The notes beneath the pieces are model-generated. The model did no database searches. It saw only the letters and a list, made by a program, of their open reading frames with translations, and was not told the origin of the DNA. From positions 124,001-188,000 of the forward strand of contig NZ_BQHY01000012.1 of the NCBI RefSeq assembly GCF_021602155.1: a stretch of DNA of 64,000 nt. The letters run 5' to 3'. Positions 7,307-17,107 of this stretch are shown piece by piece. The stretch is from Pseudomonas parakoreensis. GTDB lineage: Bacteria > Pseudomonadota > Gammaproteobacteria > Pseudomonadales > Pseudomonadaceae. Numbering within the stretch: the first letter of the stretch is position 1; each line of letters starts with the position of its first letter. A program made the translations under genes and the position numbers.

Positions 7307-8359
7307 TTATTCGACCAACGACCAGTCCAGCGGCGTGCCGCGTTTGATCGCCTGACGAGCGCGGCGACCGAGGACGGCATCGGTGTGCTTGGGCGGCAGA
7401 CCGAGACCAGGACGAATGGCGCGCAGATTGTCCCCGGAAAAGGCTTCACCGGCGGCCATGTCGGCAGTGACGTACAGCGAACGGCGATAGACCAGCGACT
7501 TGCGCTCGGCCTCGGTGACGCCGTAATGCACCTGGCCCATGGCTTGCCAGGCGCGTTCGGTTTCGACCACCAGACTGGCCAGCTCCGCAGGTTCCAGCGA
7601 GAAACTGGCGTCGACGCCACCTGCCGAACGGTCGAGGGTAAAGTGCTTTTCCACCACCGTTGCGCCGAGTGCCACGGCGGCCACGGACACACCCACGCCC
7701 ATGGAGTGATCGGACAGCCCGACTTCACAACCGAACAGTTCGCGCAGATGCGGGATCGTGCGCACGTTGCTGTTGAGCGGCGTTGCCGGGTAAGTGCTGG
7801 TGCATTTGAGCAGCACCAGATCCTTGCACCCCGCCTCGCGGGCGGCGCGCACGGTTTCATCGAGTTCGGCGATGCTGGCCATGCCGGTGGAGATGATCAG
7901 CGGTTTGCCGGTCGCCGCCACACGGCGGATCAACGGCAGGTCGGTGTTTTCGAAACTGGCGATCTTGTACGCCGGCACGTCGAGGCTTTCGAGAAAGTCC
8001 ACCGCCGTGTCATCGAACGGCGTCGAGAACGCGAGCATGCCCAGTTCTTTGGCCCGAGCGAAAATCGGCGCGTGCCACTCCCATGGGGTGTGGGCCTTCT
8101 CATACAGGTCGTACAGCGAAGTACCCGCCCACAGGCTATTCGGGTCCTTGATGAAAAACTCGCCCTCGGCCAGATCCAGGGTCATGGTCTGCGCGGTGTA
8201 CGTCTGCAACTTCAAGGCGTGCGCGCCAGCCTTGGCGGCAGCTTCGACAATCTGCAGCGCCAGCTCCAGCGACTGATTATGGTTGCCGCTCATCTCGGCA
8301 ATGATGAACGGCGGCGCATCGGCACCGATCAGACGCTCGCCAATCTTGAAACTACTCAT
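7307..8359 (-). CDS. pseI: Pseudaminic acid synthase PseI
   Basis: 350 aa. The NeuB-type TIM barrel spans about 1-280 (IIAEMSGNHNQSLELA, KLQTYTA, STPFDDTAVDFLE, YKIASFENTDLPLI, GLSDHSMG, EKHFTLDRSAGGVDASFSLE). A C-terminal SAF/antifreeze-like domain follows (about 290-350). The enzyme condenses 6-deoxy-AltdiNAc with phosphoenolpyruvate to give pseudaminic acid. The GGVDASFSLE segment is typical of PseI as opposed to NeuB. It overlaps the pseG fusion gene by 8 nt and is the last gene of the long operon. Confidence 0.94.
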   Translation of the reverse strand: MSSFKIGERLIGADAPPFIIAEMSGNHNQSLELALQIVEAAAKAGAHALKLQTYTAQTMTLDLAEGEFFIKDPNSLWAGTSLYDLYEKAHTPWEWHAPIFARAKELGMLAFSTPFDDTAVDFLESLDVPAYKIASFENTDLPLIRRVAATGKPLIISTGMASIAELDETVRAAREAGCKDLVLLKCTSTYPATPLNSNVRTIPHLRELFGCEVGLSDHSMGVGVSVAAVALGATVVEKHFTLDRSAGGVDASFSLEPAELASLVVETERAWQAMGQVHYGVTEAERKSLVYRRSLYVTADMAAGEAFSGDNLRAIRPGLGLPPKHTDAVLGRRARQAIKRGTPLDWSLVE

Positions 8360-9857
8360 CGCGGTGATCCTTCAAAACCTTGGTGAACGCGCAGGCACTC
8401 TGGGTGAATCCGGCGTCACGAAACACATTCAAAGACGGACGATTGCCCGGCAGCACCTGAGCGGTGATAACGGTCATCTGCGGCCAGTGCTCGCGGACGA
8501 ACGCCTCGCCTCGCGCCAGCAGCGCCCTGCCCCAACCCAGACCAAAACGCCCGTGCAGCAGATACAGCGACACTTCAGCCTCGAATCCACGCAAGTCATA
8601 ACGCAGGACGCCGACCGCACCGTCATCGGCCTCGGCAATCAACAGCAGACGCTGCGGGTTGCGCAGGCTCGCCGTCAGCCAGTTCAGGTGCTGCGGCCAT
8701 TCGATTGCAGCCGTGTCCAATGACCACCGGCGCACAGCCTCGGCATTGCGCCCGTCGAACAGCAATTGCGCATCATCGAGGGTCGCCGGGCGCAGCCTGA
8801 GCACGGCACCGGCCAGCGCTGCCGCCACGCGCAACGCACCGCGCCCATCGACCAGTTGCCGTGAACGCTCGGCCAGACTCTGGCGCAGATAGGCATTGTC
8901 GACGACAAAACCGATGGCATCGCGCAGCTGTTCGACGCTGACCTGCTCGCGAGCCCCCATGAACACATGCGCCCCCGCCGCCGCCATGACTTCGCCGTTG
9001 GCTTGCTGGTTGTTCGATACCGCGATGCAAAGGGTCGGCAGGCCCAGCGCCGCGCGCTCCCAACTGGTGCCGCCACCGGCGCCGATAAACAGATCGGCTG
9101 CGGTCATGCGTTGCTGGAAATCACTGACGAAACTGTGCAGGCGCCAGTGTGGCCGTGTTGCGGCCAGTGCCTGCATTTGTGCCCACGCAGGATTGTCCGC
9201 ACCGGCGACGAAATCCACTTCCAGTTCAGTGAAGTCCTGAAGTGCCAACATCGCGTGATGGGTCTGCATCGCCGCATCGAAGCCACCGAAATTCACCAGC
9301 ACCCGCCGCGCCTTGGGTTGGATCGCGATGGCCGGGCAGACGAACTCTTCACGCAGCATGGCGTAGCGCGGGCCGAGCAAGGTGCGGCAGCCTTCGGGCA
9401 GCAGCGGCGCATAGTTTGCGCTGAGACCGGACAGGTTCTGATTAAGCAGCAGATCGACGCTGTAACGGCGAGTGGCGAGATCGTCTACTGCCGCGATCCG
9501 AGGTGCCCAACGGCGCGCTGCGGTTTGCCAGTGATGATCGAGGCCGTAGTGATCGGCGATAATCCAGTCGAATGCGGTGTGACCTGCCAGCAGGGCGTCC
9601 AGCGCGTCGATGTCCGCCTGCCACGGCAGCATCGATTCGATGGCTTGCTGCGGGTCTTCGTCGGGGTAGAAGTCCGGCAAGGCGAAGGTCTCGAAACCTT
9701 CGGCAGCCAGGGCATCGAGCCGATGCCCCGGTAACCGGCGGCAGGCAAACGCGACATGACTGCCCTGCTGGCGCAGCACCCGCGCCAGCGTCAGGCAGCG
9801 GGCGATGTGGCCACTGCCGATGGTCGGCGAAGCGTCAGCGCGGATCAGCACTTTCAT
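8352..9857 (-). CDS. pseG: Fused PseG sugar hydrolase and PseH-like N-acetyltransferase
   Basis: 501 aa with two domains. Residues about 1-345 are PseG, the UDP-sugar hydrolase that releases UDP from UDP-2,4-diacetamido-trideoxyaltrose: start MKVLIRADASPTIGSGHIARC with catalytic His17, then GTSWERAALGLP near 265-276. Residues about 350-501 are a GNAT fold (LRLRPATLDDAQLLFDGRN, LGWGRALLARGEAFV, VLPGNRPSLNVFRDAGF) matching PseH, which N-acetylates the 4-amino sugar. Steps 3 and 4 of the pathway are thus in one polypeptide, and no separate pseH is present. Overlaps pseF and pseI. Confidence 0.92.
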   Translation of the reverse strand: MKVLIRADASPTIGSGHIARCLTLARVLRQQGSHVAFACRRLPGHRLDALAAEGFETFALPDFYPDEDPQQAIESMLPWQADIDALDALLAGHTAFDWIIADHYGLDHHWQTAARRWAPRIAAVDDLATRRYSVDLLLNQNLSGLSANYAPLLPEGCRTLLGPRYAMLREEFVCPAIAIQPKARRVLVNFGGFDAAMQTHHAMLALQDFTELEVDFVAGADNPAWAQMQALAATRPHWRLHSFVSDFQQRMTAADLFIGAGGGTSWERAALGLPTLCIAVSNNQQANGEVMAAAGAHVFMGAREQVSVEQLRDAIGFVVDNAYLRQSLAERSRQLVDGRGALRVAAALAGAVLRLRPATLDDAQLLFDGRNAEAVRRWSLDTAAIEWPQHLNWLTASLRNPQRLLLIAEADDGAVGVLRYDLRGFEAEVSLYLLHGRFGLGWGRALLARGEAFVREHWPQMTVITAQVLPGNRPSLNVFRDAGFTQSACAFTKVLKDHRDE

Positions 9858-10549
9858 TGCAGTTCTCCGCCGGCCTTGAGCGCGGCGTAGAGGTATTCGG
9901 CGCGTTTCCAGTCTTGCAGGGTGTCGATGTCCTGCACCAGATGCCGCGGCAGAATGACCGGCAGACTCGCGGACGAATACAACACGTCACCGCGCAACCA
10001 TGCCTCACTGCGGCCCCAGTAGAACTGGCCGGCGTCCTGAAAGGCTTCGGGCAGATCCTGCGAGCGGGTTTGGCGAAATTCCGGGTACAACGCGGTCAAT
10101 GCGCCCTGCCCGTCCAGCGTCAGTGCCCGCTGTACGGGGAAACCAAAGCTGCACACCGAAAAAGCAAACGACCTCTGCGGATGCTGCTGCAACAACTCGA
10201 ATCCCTCGCGCAGAAATCGCGCCTGCAACAACGGCGCCGTGGCGTACACGCAGCAGGCGTAATCGAACGCGGGCAGTTGCTGCAAGGCATGCACGATCAC
10301 CGCAGCGGTGCCGGTGAAATCATCCGCCAGTTCAGCCGGGCGCAGGAACGGCACTTGCGCACCGTGAGCCAGCGCCAGCTCGGCAATTTCCGCGTCATCG
10401 GTACTGACCACGACCTGTTCGAATAGGCCACTGTCGAGCGCCGTTCGGATCGAGCGGACAATCATCGGCACGCCGTCGAACGGCAACAGATTCTTGCGCG
10501 GGATGCGCTTGCTGCCGCCACGGGCCGGGATGATTGCGACGCTGTTCAA
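9854..10549 (-). CDS. pseF: CMP-pseudaminic acid synthetase PseF
   Basis: 231 aa. The nucleotidyltransferase signature AIIPARGGSKRIPRKNL is at residues 5-21, followed by STDDAEIAELA and YATAPLL. The enzyme activates pseudaminic acid with CTP to CMP-Pse, the donor for the Maf transferase. The sequence is closer to PseF than NeuA in the C-terminal DAGQFYWG and LPRHLVQDIDTLQDW region. It overlaps the upstream methylase gene and the downstream pseG fusion by 4 nt each. Confidence 0.93.
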   Translation of the reverse strand: MNSVAIIPARGGSKRIPRKNLLPFDGVPMIVRSIRTALDSGLFEQVVVSTDDAEIAELALAHGAQVPFLRPAELADDFTGTAAVIVHALQQLPAFDYACCVYATAPLLQARFLREGFELLQQHPQRSFAFSVCSFGFPVQRALTLDGQGALTALYPEFRQTRSQDLPEAFQDAGQFYWGRSEAWLRGDVLYSSASLPVILPRHLVQDIDTLQDWKRAEYLYAALKAGGELQ

Positions 10550-11166
10550 GGACGTTTTTCCAGCAGAAACCAGGTGATGTCATCCACCGGGAATTGTGGG
10601 TCACGGTGATAACCAAAGCCGTAATCGAGCAATTGCAGGTCGGCATAACGATCAAGCATTTCCCCGGCGAAATCGCGCTTGAACAGCTTGCCGCTGTTGC
10701 CGCGATAGGATACTTCCACCGGTACCGGATTGTAGTACTCGGCGATCAGGATGTAGCGCTGGCTCAACGCATACAACTGCGCATAGGCGGTCGGCAGCAG
10801 CTCCGGCGCCAGATGGATCAGCACGCCTTTGCTCAGGGTCAGGTCGTAGCTGCGCTCGCGCGGAAAGTCGAACAGCGAGCCGTGCCAGATCTGCGCGATG
10901 CCCAGTGCCCGCGCTTGAGCACAGGCGCTTTCATTGATCTCGACGCCGAACAGTTCACTGTGCGGCAGCAGTTGACGCAGCGCCTGCAGGTTGTTGCCGG
11001 CATTGGTGCCCAGCTCAACCACACTGTCGATGCGCCCGGCGCGGCTCAGGGCCTTGGCGAACAACGCCAGGTTGGCCGCGACCAGCGGCTGACCGACGTT
11101 GCGATCGACGTACTGGTTGCCGAAATCGCCCTGCCAGAATTTTTCCTGCTCACTCAGATCACGCAT
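10546..11166 (-). CDS. Pseudaminic acid biosynthesis-associated methylase
   Basis: 206 aa. A class I SAM-dependent methyltransferase fold: ELGTNAGNNLQAL (motif I, about 52-64), FGVEINESAC, and DLTLSKGVLIHLAPELLP. It fits the family named for its association with pse clusters, which begins SEQEKFWQGDFGNQYVDRN as here. The substrate is not established; it may methylate pseudaminic acid or an intermediate, giving a capped flagellin glycan. Lies between pseC (31-bp gap) and pseF (4-nt overlap). Confidence 0.88.
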   Translation of the reverse strand: MRDLSEQEKFWQGDFGNQYVDRNVGQPLVAANLALFAKALSRAGRIDSVVELGTNAGNNLQALRQLLPHSELFGVEINESACAQARALGIAQIWHGSLFDFPRERSYDLTLSKGVLIHLAPELLPTAYAQLYALSQRYILIAEYYNPVPVEVSYRGNSGKLFKRDFAGEMLDRYADLQLLDYGFGYHRDPQFPVDDITWFLLEKRP

Positions 11167-11197
11167 TGCACAGTCTCATTCGCCGCCGCAGCGGGGT

Positions 11198-12355
11198 TTA
11201 TTCGGTCAGCCGGCGCAATTGCTCGACCACATGATCCTGCTGCTCGTCAGTGAGCAACGGATACAGCGGCAGGCTGATCGCCTCGGCGTAATAACGCTCG
11301 GCTTCGGGGAAGTCGCCTTCGGCAAACCCCAGGTCGCGATAGTACGGCTGCAAATGCACAGGAATATAGTGCAGGTTCACGCCGATGCCGGCGGCACGCA
11401 AGCCTTCGAACACCTGACGATGGGTCAGGCCGATGCGTTCGGTCTGCAGGCGCACCACGTACAGGTGCCACGCCGATTCCGCCTCCGGCTGCGCGCTGGG
11501 CAAAGTCAGTGGCAGGTAGGCCAACAAACGGTCGTAACGCGCCGCCAGTTCGCGGCGACGGGCGATGAAGCCGTCCAGCCTGGCCAGTTGCGACAGACCC
11601 AGCGCCGCCTGCAAATCGGTTATCCGGTAATTGAAGCCCAACTCGATCTGCTGGTAATACCACGGACCGTGGCTGGGTTCGTTCATCTGCTGCGGATCGC
11701 GGGTCATGCCGTGGCTGCGCAGGCGTTGCAGACGCTCCGCCAGTTGCGGGCGATTGGTCAGGACCATGCCACCTTCGGCGCTGGTGATGATCTTCACCGG
11801 GTGGAAACTGAACACAGTCATCGCCGCAAATTCCCCGCACCCCACGGGGCGCCCGGCGTAGCTGGCGCCCACCGCGTGCGAGGCGTCTTCGATCACGGTG
11901 AAGTTGTAGCGCTCGGCCAGTTCGGCAATCTTGCGCAGATCACAACTCTGCCCGGAGAACGCCACCGCCACCAACACTTTCGGCAGTGTGCCGTCTTGCT
12001 CGGCCTGATCGAGTTTAGCGGCGAGGGCGAAGGCATCGAGGTTCCAGGTCAGCGGATCGATGTCAACGAAATCCACCTCGGCGCCGCAGTAGCGCCCGCA
12101 GTTGGCCGAAGCCAGAAAGGTGTTCGGCGTGGTCCACAAGCGATCACCCGGGCCAAGGCCGGCAGCGAGGCAAGCGATGTGCAGCGCCGCCGTGGCGTTG
12201 CACACCGCCACGGCGAAGTCGGCCTGGCAACGTTCGGCCATCGCCTGCTCGAAACGCTCGATGGTCGGGCCTTGAGTCAGCCAGTCCGATTGCAGCACCT
12301 CGACCACGGCATCGATGTCCGCCTGATCAACGCTCTGCCGACCGTAGGGAATCAT
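11198..12355 (-). CDS. pseC: UDP-4-amino-4,6-dideoxy-N-acetyl-altrosamine transaminase PseC
   Basis: 385 aa, a DegT/DnrJ/EryC1 PLP aminotransferase. The PLP lysine is Lys188 in FSFHPVKIITSAEGG; other marks are ITDLQAALGLSQL and AGIGVNLHYIPVHLQPYY. PseC transfers an amino group from glutamate to the 4-keto product of PseB. The start overlaps the pseB stop by 4 nt. Paired with PseB in the same order as in other pse loci. Confidence 0.95.
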   Translation of the reverse strand: MIPYGRQSVDQADIDAVVEVLQSDWLTQGPTIERFEQAMAERCQADFAVAVCNATAALHIACLAAGLGPGDRLWTTPNTFLASANCGRYCGAEVDFVDIDPLTWNLDAFALAAKLDQAEQDGTLPKVLVAVAFSGQSCDLRKIAELAERYNFTVIEDASHAVGASYAGRPVGCGEFAAMTVFSFHPVKIITSAEGGMVLTNRPQLAERLQRLRSHGMTRDPQQMNEPSHGPWYYQQIELGFNYRITDLQAALGLSQLARLDGFIARRRELAARYDRLLAYLPLTLPSAQPEAESAWHLYVVRLQTERIGLTHRQVFEGLRAAGIGVNLHYIPVHLQPYYRDLGFAEGDFPEAERYYAEAISLPLYPLLTDEQQDHVVEQLRRLTE

Positions 12356-13353
12356 GCCAACAACTTCGCGTGCAGCTCGGCGATCTGCCCGACCGAGAGG
12401 TAATGCGGATTGGTGTCGGAGCGGTATTCGAAATCTTCATTCACCGGCCGGCCATGTTCGCCAAGCTTGTCGATGGAGAAATCGACATCGACGCTGGTAA
12501 AGCGGATGGAAGGCTGGATGGTGTAGTGATCCTCGAATTCCAGGGTCATCCGCGCATCGTCCAGCGGCACCATCAGTTCATGCAGTTTTTCCCCGGGACG
12601 AATACCGACGTTCTTGTGCGGCAGATGTTCGGCCATGCCCCGCGCCAGATCGACGATGCGAATCGACGGGATCTTCGGCACGAACACTTCACCGCCGTGC
12701 ATCCGCGCAAAGCTGTCGAGGACAAACTGCACGCCGTGATCGAGGGTGATCCAGAAGCGGGTCATGCGCTCGTCGGTGATCGGCAGCTCCTGCGCACCAT
12801 CGGCAATCAGCTTGCTGAAGAACGGCACCACCGAACCCCGCGAGCCCGCCACGTTGCCGTAGCGCACCACGGCAAAACGCGTTTGTTGCTCACCGGCAAT
12901 GTTGTTGGCGGCGACGAACAACTTGTCCGACAGCAGCTTGGTCGCGCCGTACAGGTTGATCGGGCTGGCCGCCTTGTCGGTGGACAGCGCCACAACCTTT
13001 TTCACGCCGTTATCGATGGCGGCGGCGATGATGTTCTCCGCACCATTGACGTTGGTGCGGATGCACTCGGTGGGGTTGTACTCCGCCGCCGGCACCTGCT
13101 TGAGCGCCGCCGCATGCACCACGTAGTCGATGCCGCGCATGGCCTGCCGCAGACGGTCGGCGTCGCGCACGTCACCAAGGAAGTAACGCATGCACGGCGC
13201 GTTGAACGTCTGCTGCATTTCGTACTGCTTGAGCTCATCGCGGGAGAACACCACCACGCGCTTGGGCTGGTATTGCTCAAGCAGACGGGCGATGAACTTG
13301 CGCCCGAACGAGCCGGTGCCGCCGGAGATGAAGATCGATTTACCGTTGAACAT
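12352..13353 (-). CDS. pseB: UDP-GlcNAc 4,6-dehydratase (inverting) PseB
   Basis: 333 aa, short-chain dehydrogenase fold. The NAD(P) motif SGGTGSFGRKF is at residues 10-20, the catalytic Asp126-Lys127 in STDKAASP, and YGATK at 135-139. It catalyses 4,6-dehydration with 5-epimerisation of UDP-GlcNAc, the first step to pseudaminic acid. The DK pair in place of the SDR Thr/Ser is diagnostic for PseB/FlaA1. Follows the 971-aa glycosyltransferase gene by 28 bp. Confidence 0.96.
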   Translation of the reverse strand: MFNGKSIFISGGTGSFGRKFIARLLEQYQPKRVVVFSRDELKQYEMQQTFNAPCMRYFLGDVRDADRLRQAMRGIDYVVHAAALKQVPAAEYNPTECIRTNVNGAENIIAAAIDNGVKKVVALSTDKAASPINLYGATKLLSDKLFVAANNIAGEQQTRFAVVRYGNVAGSRGSVVPFFSKLIADGAQELPITDERMTRFWITLDHGVQFVLDSFARMHGGEVFVPKIPSIRIVDLARGMAEHLPHKNVGIRPGEKLHELMVPLDDARMTLEFEDHYTIQPSIRFTSVDVDFSIDKLGEHGRPVNEDFEYRSDTNPHYLSVGQIAELHAKLLA

Positions 13354-13381
13354 ATTTTGTATTCCGTTCCTTGGGCGCGGC

Positions 13382-16297
13382 TCAGGCGAGTAACTGCGAC
13401 CAGTCCAGCGACGTACTGTCGTTCAGACCATACCCTTTGCCGCTCAAGCTCAGGTTGGCGTTGTACGCCTGATCCTGAGCGAACGCGGCGGCCCATTTTT
13501 CCTGTAGCGCGGCCAGTGCCCGGGGTGCCTGGGCAATCGCGCCTTGATGCAGGACCTGCACCGATGGCGTCCATACCGTGAGGTAACCGGCCTGAGCTGC
13601 TTTCAGACACAGATCGACATCGTTGAAAGCGTCGCCGAATGTGCTGTCGTCCAGACCACCCAGCGCTTCAAACAGTTCTTTGCGCACCATCAGGCACACG
13701 TTCGATACCGCTGAGCAGTTCTGCTCCACCGACAACCGGTACAGATAGCCGTCGGCATCATGTTTTTCACCGACGAACGCCGACCCCACCCCGCCATGCA
13801 TACCGAGGATCAGCCCGGCCTGGCTGACTTTGCCATCGCGATCAACCAGCTTCGGCCCGACCACGCCGATTTCCGGACGCAGGGCATGGTTGAGCAGCGA
13901 GTCCAGCCAGTTCGGGTTGACCACTTCCGCGTCGGCCGCGAGCAATACCAGATACTCGCCCTGCGCCTGGCGGCTGGCAGCGTTGAGCAATGCCGGTACG
14001 CTCAGCGATTGCTCGGCACGCAGCACCTGGACTTTCGGATGCTGGTAAGTACCCAGCCAGTCATTGACCTGGGCCGACTGCGTGGCCGTGGTGGCGATCA
14101 GGATCTCGTAATGCTGATAACGGGTGCGCAGCTGCACCCCTTCGAGACAGCGTTGCAAGGCTGGCAGGTCATCGCCGGCCGGAATCACGATCGATACCAA
14201 CGGACGATCACTGTGGTGGTAATCGATCTGATAAATGCCCGGCACCGCCGAGGTGACCTTGGCCTTGTAGCCGCGATTGCCCAGGTGGCGCAACAGCGCC
14301 AGACGCTCATGCGCGTTTTCTTCCAGCGACGCGGCTTCGGTGATCAGCAGCGGTTCGTCGAGGTGGGCCAGGCTGTTCAAACCGTGCTCTTCGATGATGC
14401 GCAGCAGCACGTCAAATTCCAGTGCCTTGTTGAAATCGGCGCGGTAGCCACCCACCTCGACCAACGTGTCACGGCGCACCAGCCAGTGCCGTGCCATCAG
14501 CCCCGGCAGGCTCAAGAGCAGATCGAGGTTGAAGCCGGGACGGAACACATCCACCAGCGCGCCCTTCTCCCCGCGCTGGATCTCGTCGGTGGAAACGGCA
14601 CGGCAATCGCCCGCGGACATCAACTCCAGACTGGCGCGCAACAAACCACTGGCGGTGAACTCATCGCCCGCCTCAGCCAGCAGCACCCAGTCGCACGGCG
14701 ACTGACTGGCACTCTGATTGAGTTTGTCGACCAGGTTGGCCGGCGTAACCCGGACAAAGTGCAAAGTGTTCTGCGCCGTGGTAGCCGCCGGTGCTTCGCC
14801 GGTGGTGAACACGACAATTCTGAAAGCCTTGCATTGACCTTCAAGCAAGCTGTCGAGGCTGACCTGCAACTTGTCGATGTCGTTGTCCAGATCCAGCAGG
14901 AAAATGCCGAACTGCGGGCCACCGCCGTTGACCGACAGGTGCTCGGCAATCGATGCCAACTGAGCGCCATCGGCCTGACGCGAATCCAGCCACTTGAGCA
15001 GTCGACCCGACTGCGTCTGGTCGAATACCTGATGATGGTCTTCCACCGTCAACGCATCGAGACGAGCATTCCAGTCGCGCATGTTCTGCGCTTCTTCGTC
15101 CTCGCCGGCCAGTTCCAGCTGTTGCGCCAGACGCTTGACCACGGTGCGGTTGAACGCATTCAGGTCGTGCGCCTGCCACAAACGATCCAGAACACTTTCC
15201 GGGGTATCGTTGTTGCGCGCCTGCAGCAAGTGCGCCTGACGGGTCCACACACCCTCCAGGTCCCGCAGTTGAATGCGCCCGGCGGGCATGGCGTGCAGCA
15301 TGAATTCGAACTGTTCGAGACGATCAAAAAATGGCTGGTTGTAGAACGGCATCTCGACGTACTGCAAAGGCCCGAACCGCCGATCAGGCCTCTTGAGCGA
15401 CTGATTCCAGGTGGACTGGATAATCAGCTCCGCCGTGAGTGCCCTGCCGCTTTGCAGACTGTCGACCATCGCCTCGAAGCTCTGCAGGGCAAACGCCTTG
15501 CCCTGTTGCGCATCAAGATCCTTGATGCCGGTGGGTAGTGAGGCAAGGAACTCGGCAAAGGCTTCACGCTCGGCGACCGATTTGGCATCAACATAGGTCA
15601 GCGAGTGATACACCTCGGTGCTGTGCTCGGAATTGCCATAGTTGATCTCGCGCACCACATAGGGCATCGGCAGAATCCGCGCCTTGGCACTCGCCAGCAG
15701 GAAGTACACGTGGCCGATTTCCTGCCACTGGAAATTGGTCCCCGCCGGCAATGCCGAGTGCCAGGTTTTCATCAGATCAGTACGGGTCACCGCATAGAAC
15801 GGCGGGATGTACTGACTCATGTAGTCGATAACCCGATCCTGAGCCCGCTCGGACGCATAGTCTTCCTGGACTTTCTTGTCGCGGCGGTAATAGCTCACTC
15901 CACCCGACAGCGTCAGGTACATCAGGCAATAGCCGTGGCACATGCCATAGTCCGGATTTGCCTGAAGGAAACCGACGGACTCGGCCAGCGAATCATGCAG
16001 GATGAAATCGTCGTCAGCCGCCAGCACCATGTACGGCGTGGTCAGTCGCTCTACACCGTACGCCAGTTTGGCCTGCATGCCCCAGTAGGCGAACTGCGGC
16101 ACGTGATGGTAATCGACGGCGGAAAAGTCCCCTTCCGGCCGCTCGGGTGTGGAGTCGAGCACCATGATCCGGCAGGGCAAGCTGCTGTAATACTTCACCG
16201 CCCGACGCAGGAACGCCGGCCGATTGTGAGTAATCAGCACCACGGTCAACAGCTCGTTGAGCGGTAGCGCCAGTTCAGAACTGTACTTGCCTTGCAT
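13382..16297 (-). CDS. Multidomain glycosyltransferase of the flagellar glycosylation island
   Basis: 971 aa. Residues about 15-250 form a first family-2-like domain (LTVVLITHNRPAFLRRAV, then LAADDDFILHDS carrying the acidic DxD-type motif). Residues about 480-700 look like a degenerate GT-A fold. Residues about 705-940 form a second complete GT2 domain (RPLVSIVIPAGDDLPALQRCLE, LDSLLNHALRPEIGVVGPKL, FNDVDLCLKAAQAGY). The last part is clearly paralogous to the middle of the 1197-aa Fgt-like protein at 25122. The ATG at 16295-16297 is preferred over an upstream TTG because of GGAGAG spacing. Probably adds sugars to the flagellin glycan; order and linkage unknown. Confidence 0.85.
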   Translation of the reverse strand: MQGKYSSELALPLNELLTVVLITHNRPAFLRRAVKYYSSLPCRIMVLDSTPERPEGDFSAVDYHHVPQFAYWGMQAKLAYGVERLTTPYMVLAADDDFILHDSLAESVGFLQANPDYGMCHGYCLMYLTLSGGVSYYRRDKKVQEDYASERAQDRVIDYMSQYIPPFYAVTRTDLMKTWHSALPAGTNFQWQEIGHVYFLLASAKARILPMPYVVREINYGNSEHSTEVYHSLTYVDAKSVAEREAFAEFLASLPTGIKDLDAQQGKAFALQSFEAMVDSLQSGRALTAELIIQSTWNQSLKRPDRRFGPLQYVEMPFYNQPFFDRLEQFEFMLHAMPAGRIQLRDLEGVWTRQAHLLQARNNDTPESVLDRLWQAHDLNAFNRTVVKRLAQQLELAGEDEEAQNMRDWNARLDALTVEDHHQVFDQTQSGRLLKWLDSRQADGAQLASIAEHLSVNGGGPQFGIFLLDLDNDIDKLQVSLDSLLEGQCKAFRIVVFTTGEAPAATTAQNTLHFVRVTPANLVDKLNQSASQSPCDWVLLAEAGDEFTASGLLRASLELMSAGDCRAVSTDEIQRGEKGALVDVFRPGFNLDLLLSLPGLMARHWLVRRDTLVEVGGYRADFNKALEFDVLLRIIEEHGLNSLAHLDEPLLITEAASLEENAHERLALLRHLGNRGYKAKVTSAVPGIYQIDYHHSDRPLVSIVIPAGDDLPALQRCLEGVQLRTRYQHYEILIATTATQSAQVNDWLGTYQHPKVQVLRAEQSLSVPALLNAASRQAQGEYLVLLAADAEVVNPNWLDSLLNHALRPEIGVVGPKLVDRDGKVSQAGLILGMHGGVGSAFVGEKHDADGYLYRLSVEQNCSAVSNVCLMVRKELFEALGGLDDSTFGDAFNDVDLCLKAAQAGYLTVWTPSVQVLHQGAIAQAPRALAALQEKWAAAFAQDQAYNANLSLSGKGYGLNDSTSLDWSQLLA

Positions 16298-16352
16298 AAC
16301 TTCTCTCCACAACCGGCGACTCGCCGAGATAACGCTTTGGTGATGTTGCGAA

Positions 16353-17090
16353 TTAACGAACGCGACGCAGATAGCCGTCCGGCGCCACGGTGATCAGCAG
16401 CTTGTTTTGCAGTTGCTGGTCGATTTCGAAGTCCTGGTTTTCTTCCAGGTATTTCCACACCGCGGTTTTCGGGTTGTCGCCCGGGCCCCATGGGCGATCC
16501 GGGAAGAAATCGGCGGGCATGTCTTCAACCACGGTGTCCATCACCACGCAGTAGCTGTCGACCGAGACCAGCGGTGCGTACAGCCGCAACTCTTCGAGCA
16601 CGTGGTCGTGGGTGTGGTTGGAGTCGAGCACCAGAATGACCTTCTTGCCCTTGGCCGCAGCCTGCACCTGAGCGGCGATGGCCGGGTCGATGCTCGAGCC
16701 TTCGATCATCTTGATGCGCTTGGCCATCGGGTGGCTTTCGATCGCTTCACGGTTATGCGGGCGGATGTCGAGGTCGATGCCCAGCACTTCACCGTGACCT
16801 TGCAGTTCCAGCAGAGAGGCGTAATAGATGATCGAACCGCCGTGGGCGATGCCGCACTCGATGACCAGATCCGGCTTGACCTGCCAGATGATCTCCTGCA
16901 TTGCCATCATGTCCTGCGGCAGCTGGATGATCGGGCGGCCCATCCACGAGAAGTGATAGCTGTACTTGTGTTTGGCCGATTCGTTGAAGAAATCACGGGC
17001 CAGGCCAGTCAGTTTCTGGTCGTCACCCTGCTGGGCGATCTGTTCCCGGCACTCGGCTTCGAAGGCTTTGTTGATACTGTTGTCGGTCAT
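16353..17090 (-). CDS. CmcI/cephalosporin hydroxylase-family protein (putative SAM-dependent sugar methyltransferase)
   Basis: 245 aa. The central LVIECGIAHGGSIIYYASLLEL and VLGIDLDIRPHN form the SAM-binding core of the CmcI family, followed by VILVLDSNHTHDHVLEEL and DTVVEDMP. Members are found in polysaccharide and glycosylation clusters and are thought to act as O-methyltransferases. Start ATG 17088-17090 is chosen; a GTG seven codons earlier overlaps the previous stop. It follows a C-methyltransferase-like gene by 17 bp. Most likely it O-methylates the CDP-derived sugar or the assembled glycan, but the substrate is unknown. Confidence 0.78.
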   Translation of the reverse strand: MTDNSINKAFEAECREQIAQQGDDQKLTGLARDFFNESAKHKYSYHFSWMGRPIIQLPQDMMAMQEIIWQVKPDLVIECGIAHGGSIIYYASLLELQGHGEVLGIDLDIRPHNREAIESHPMAKRIKMIEGSSIDPAIAAQVQAAAKGKKVILVLDSNHTHDHVLEELRLYAPLVSVDSYCVVMDTVVEDMPADFFPDRPWGPGDNPKTAVWKYLEENQDFEIDQQLQNKLLITVAPDGYLRRVR

Positions 17091-17107
17091 TTTCAAAATC
17101 TCAAGGG

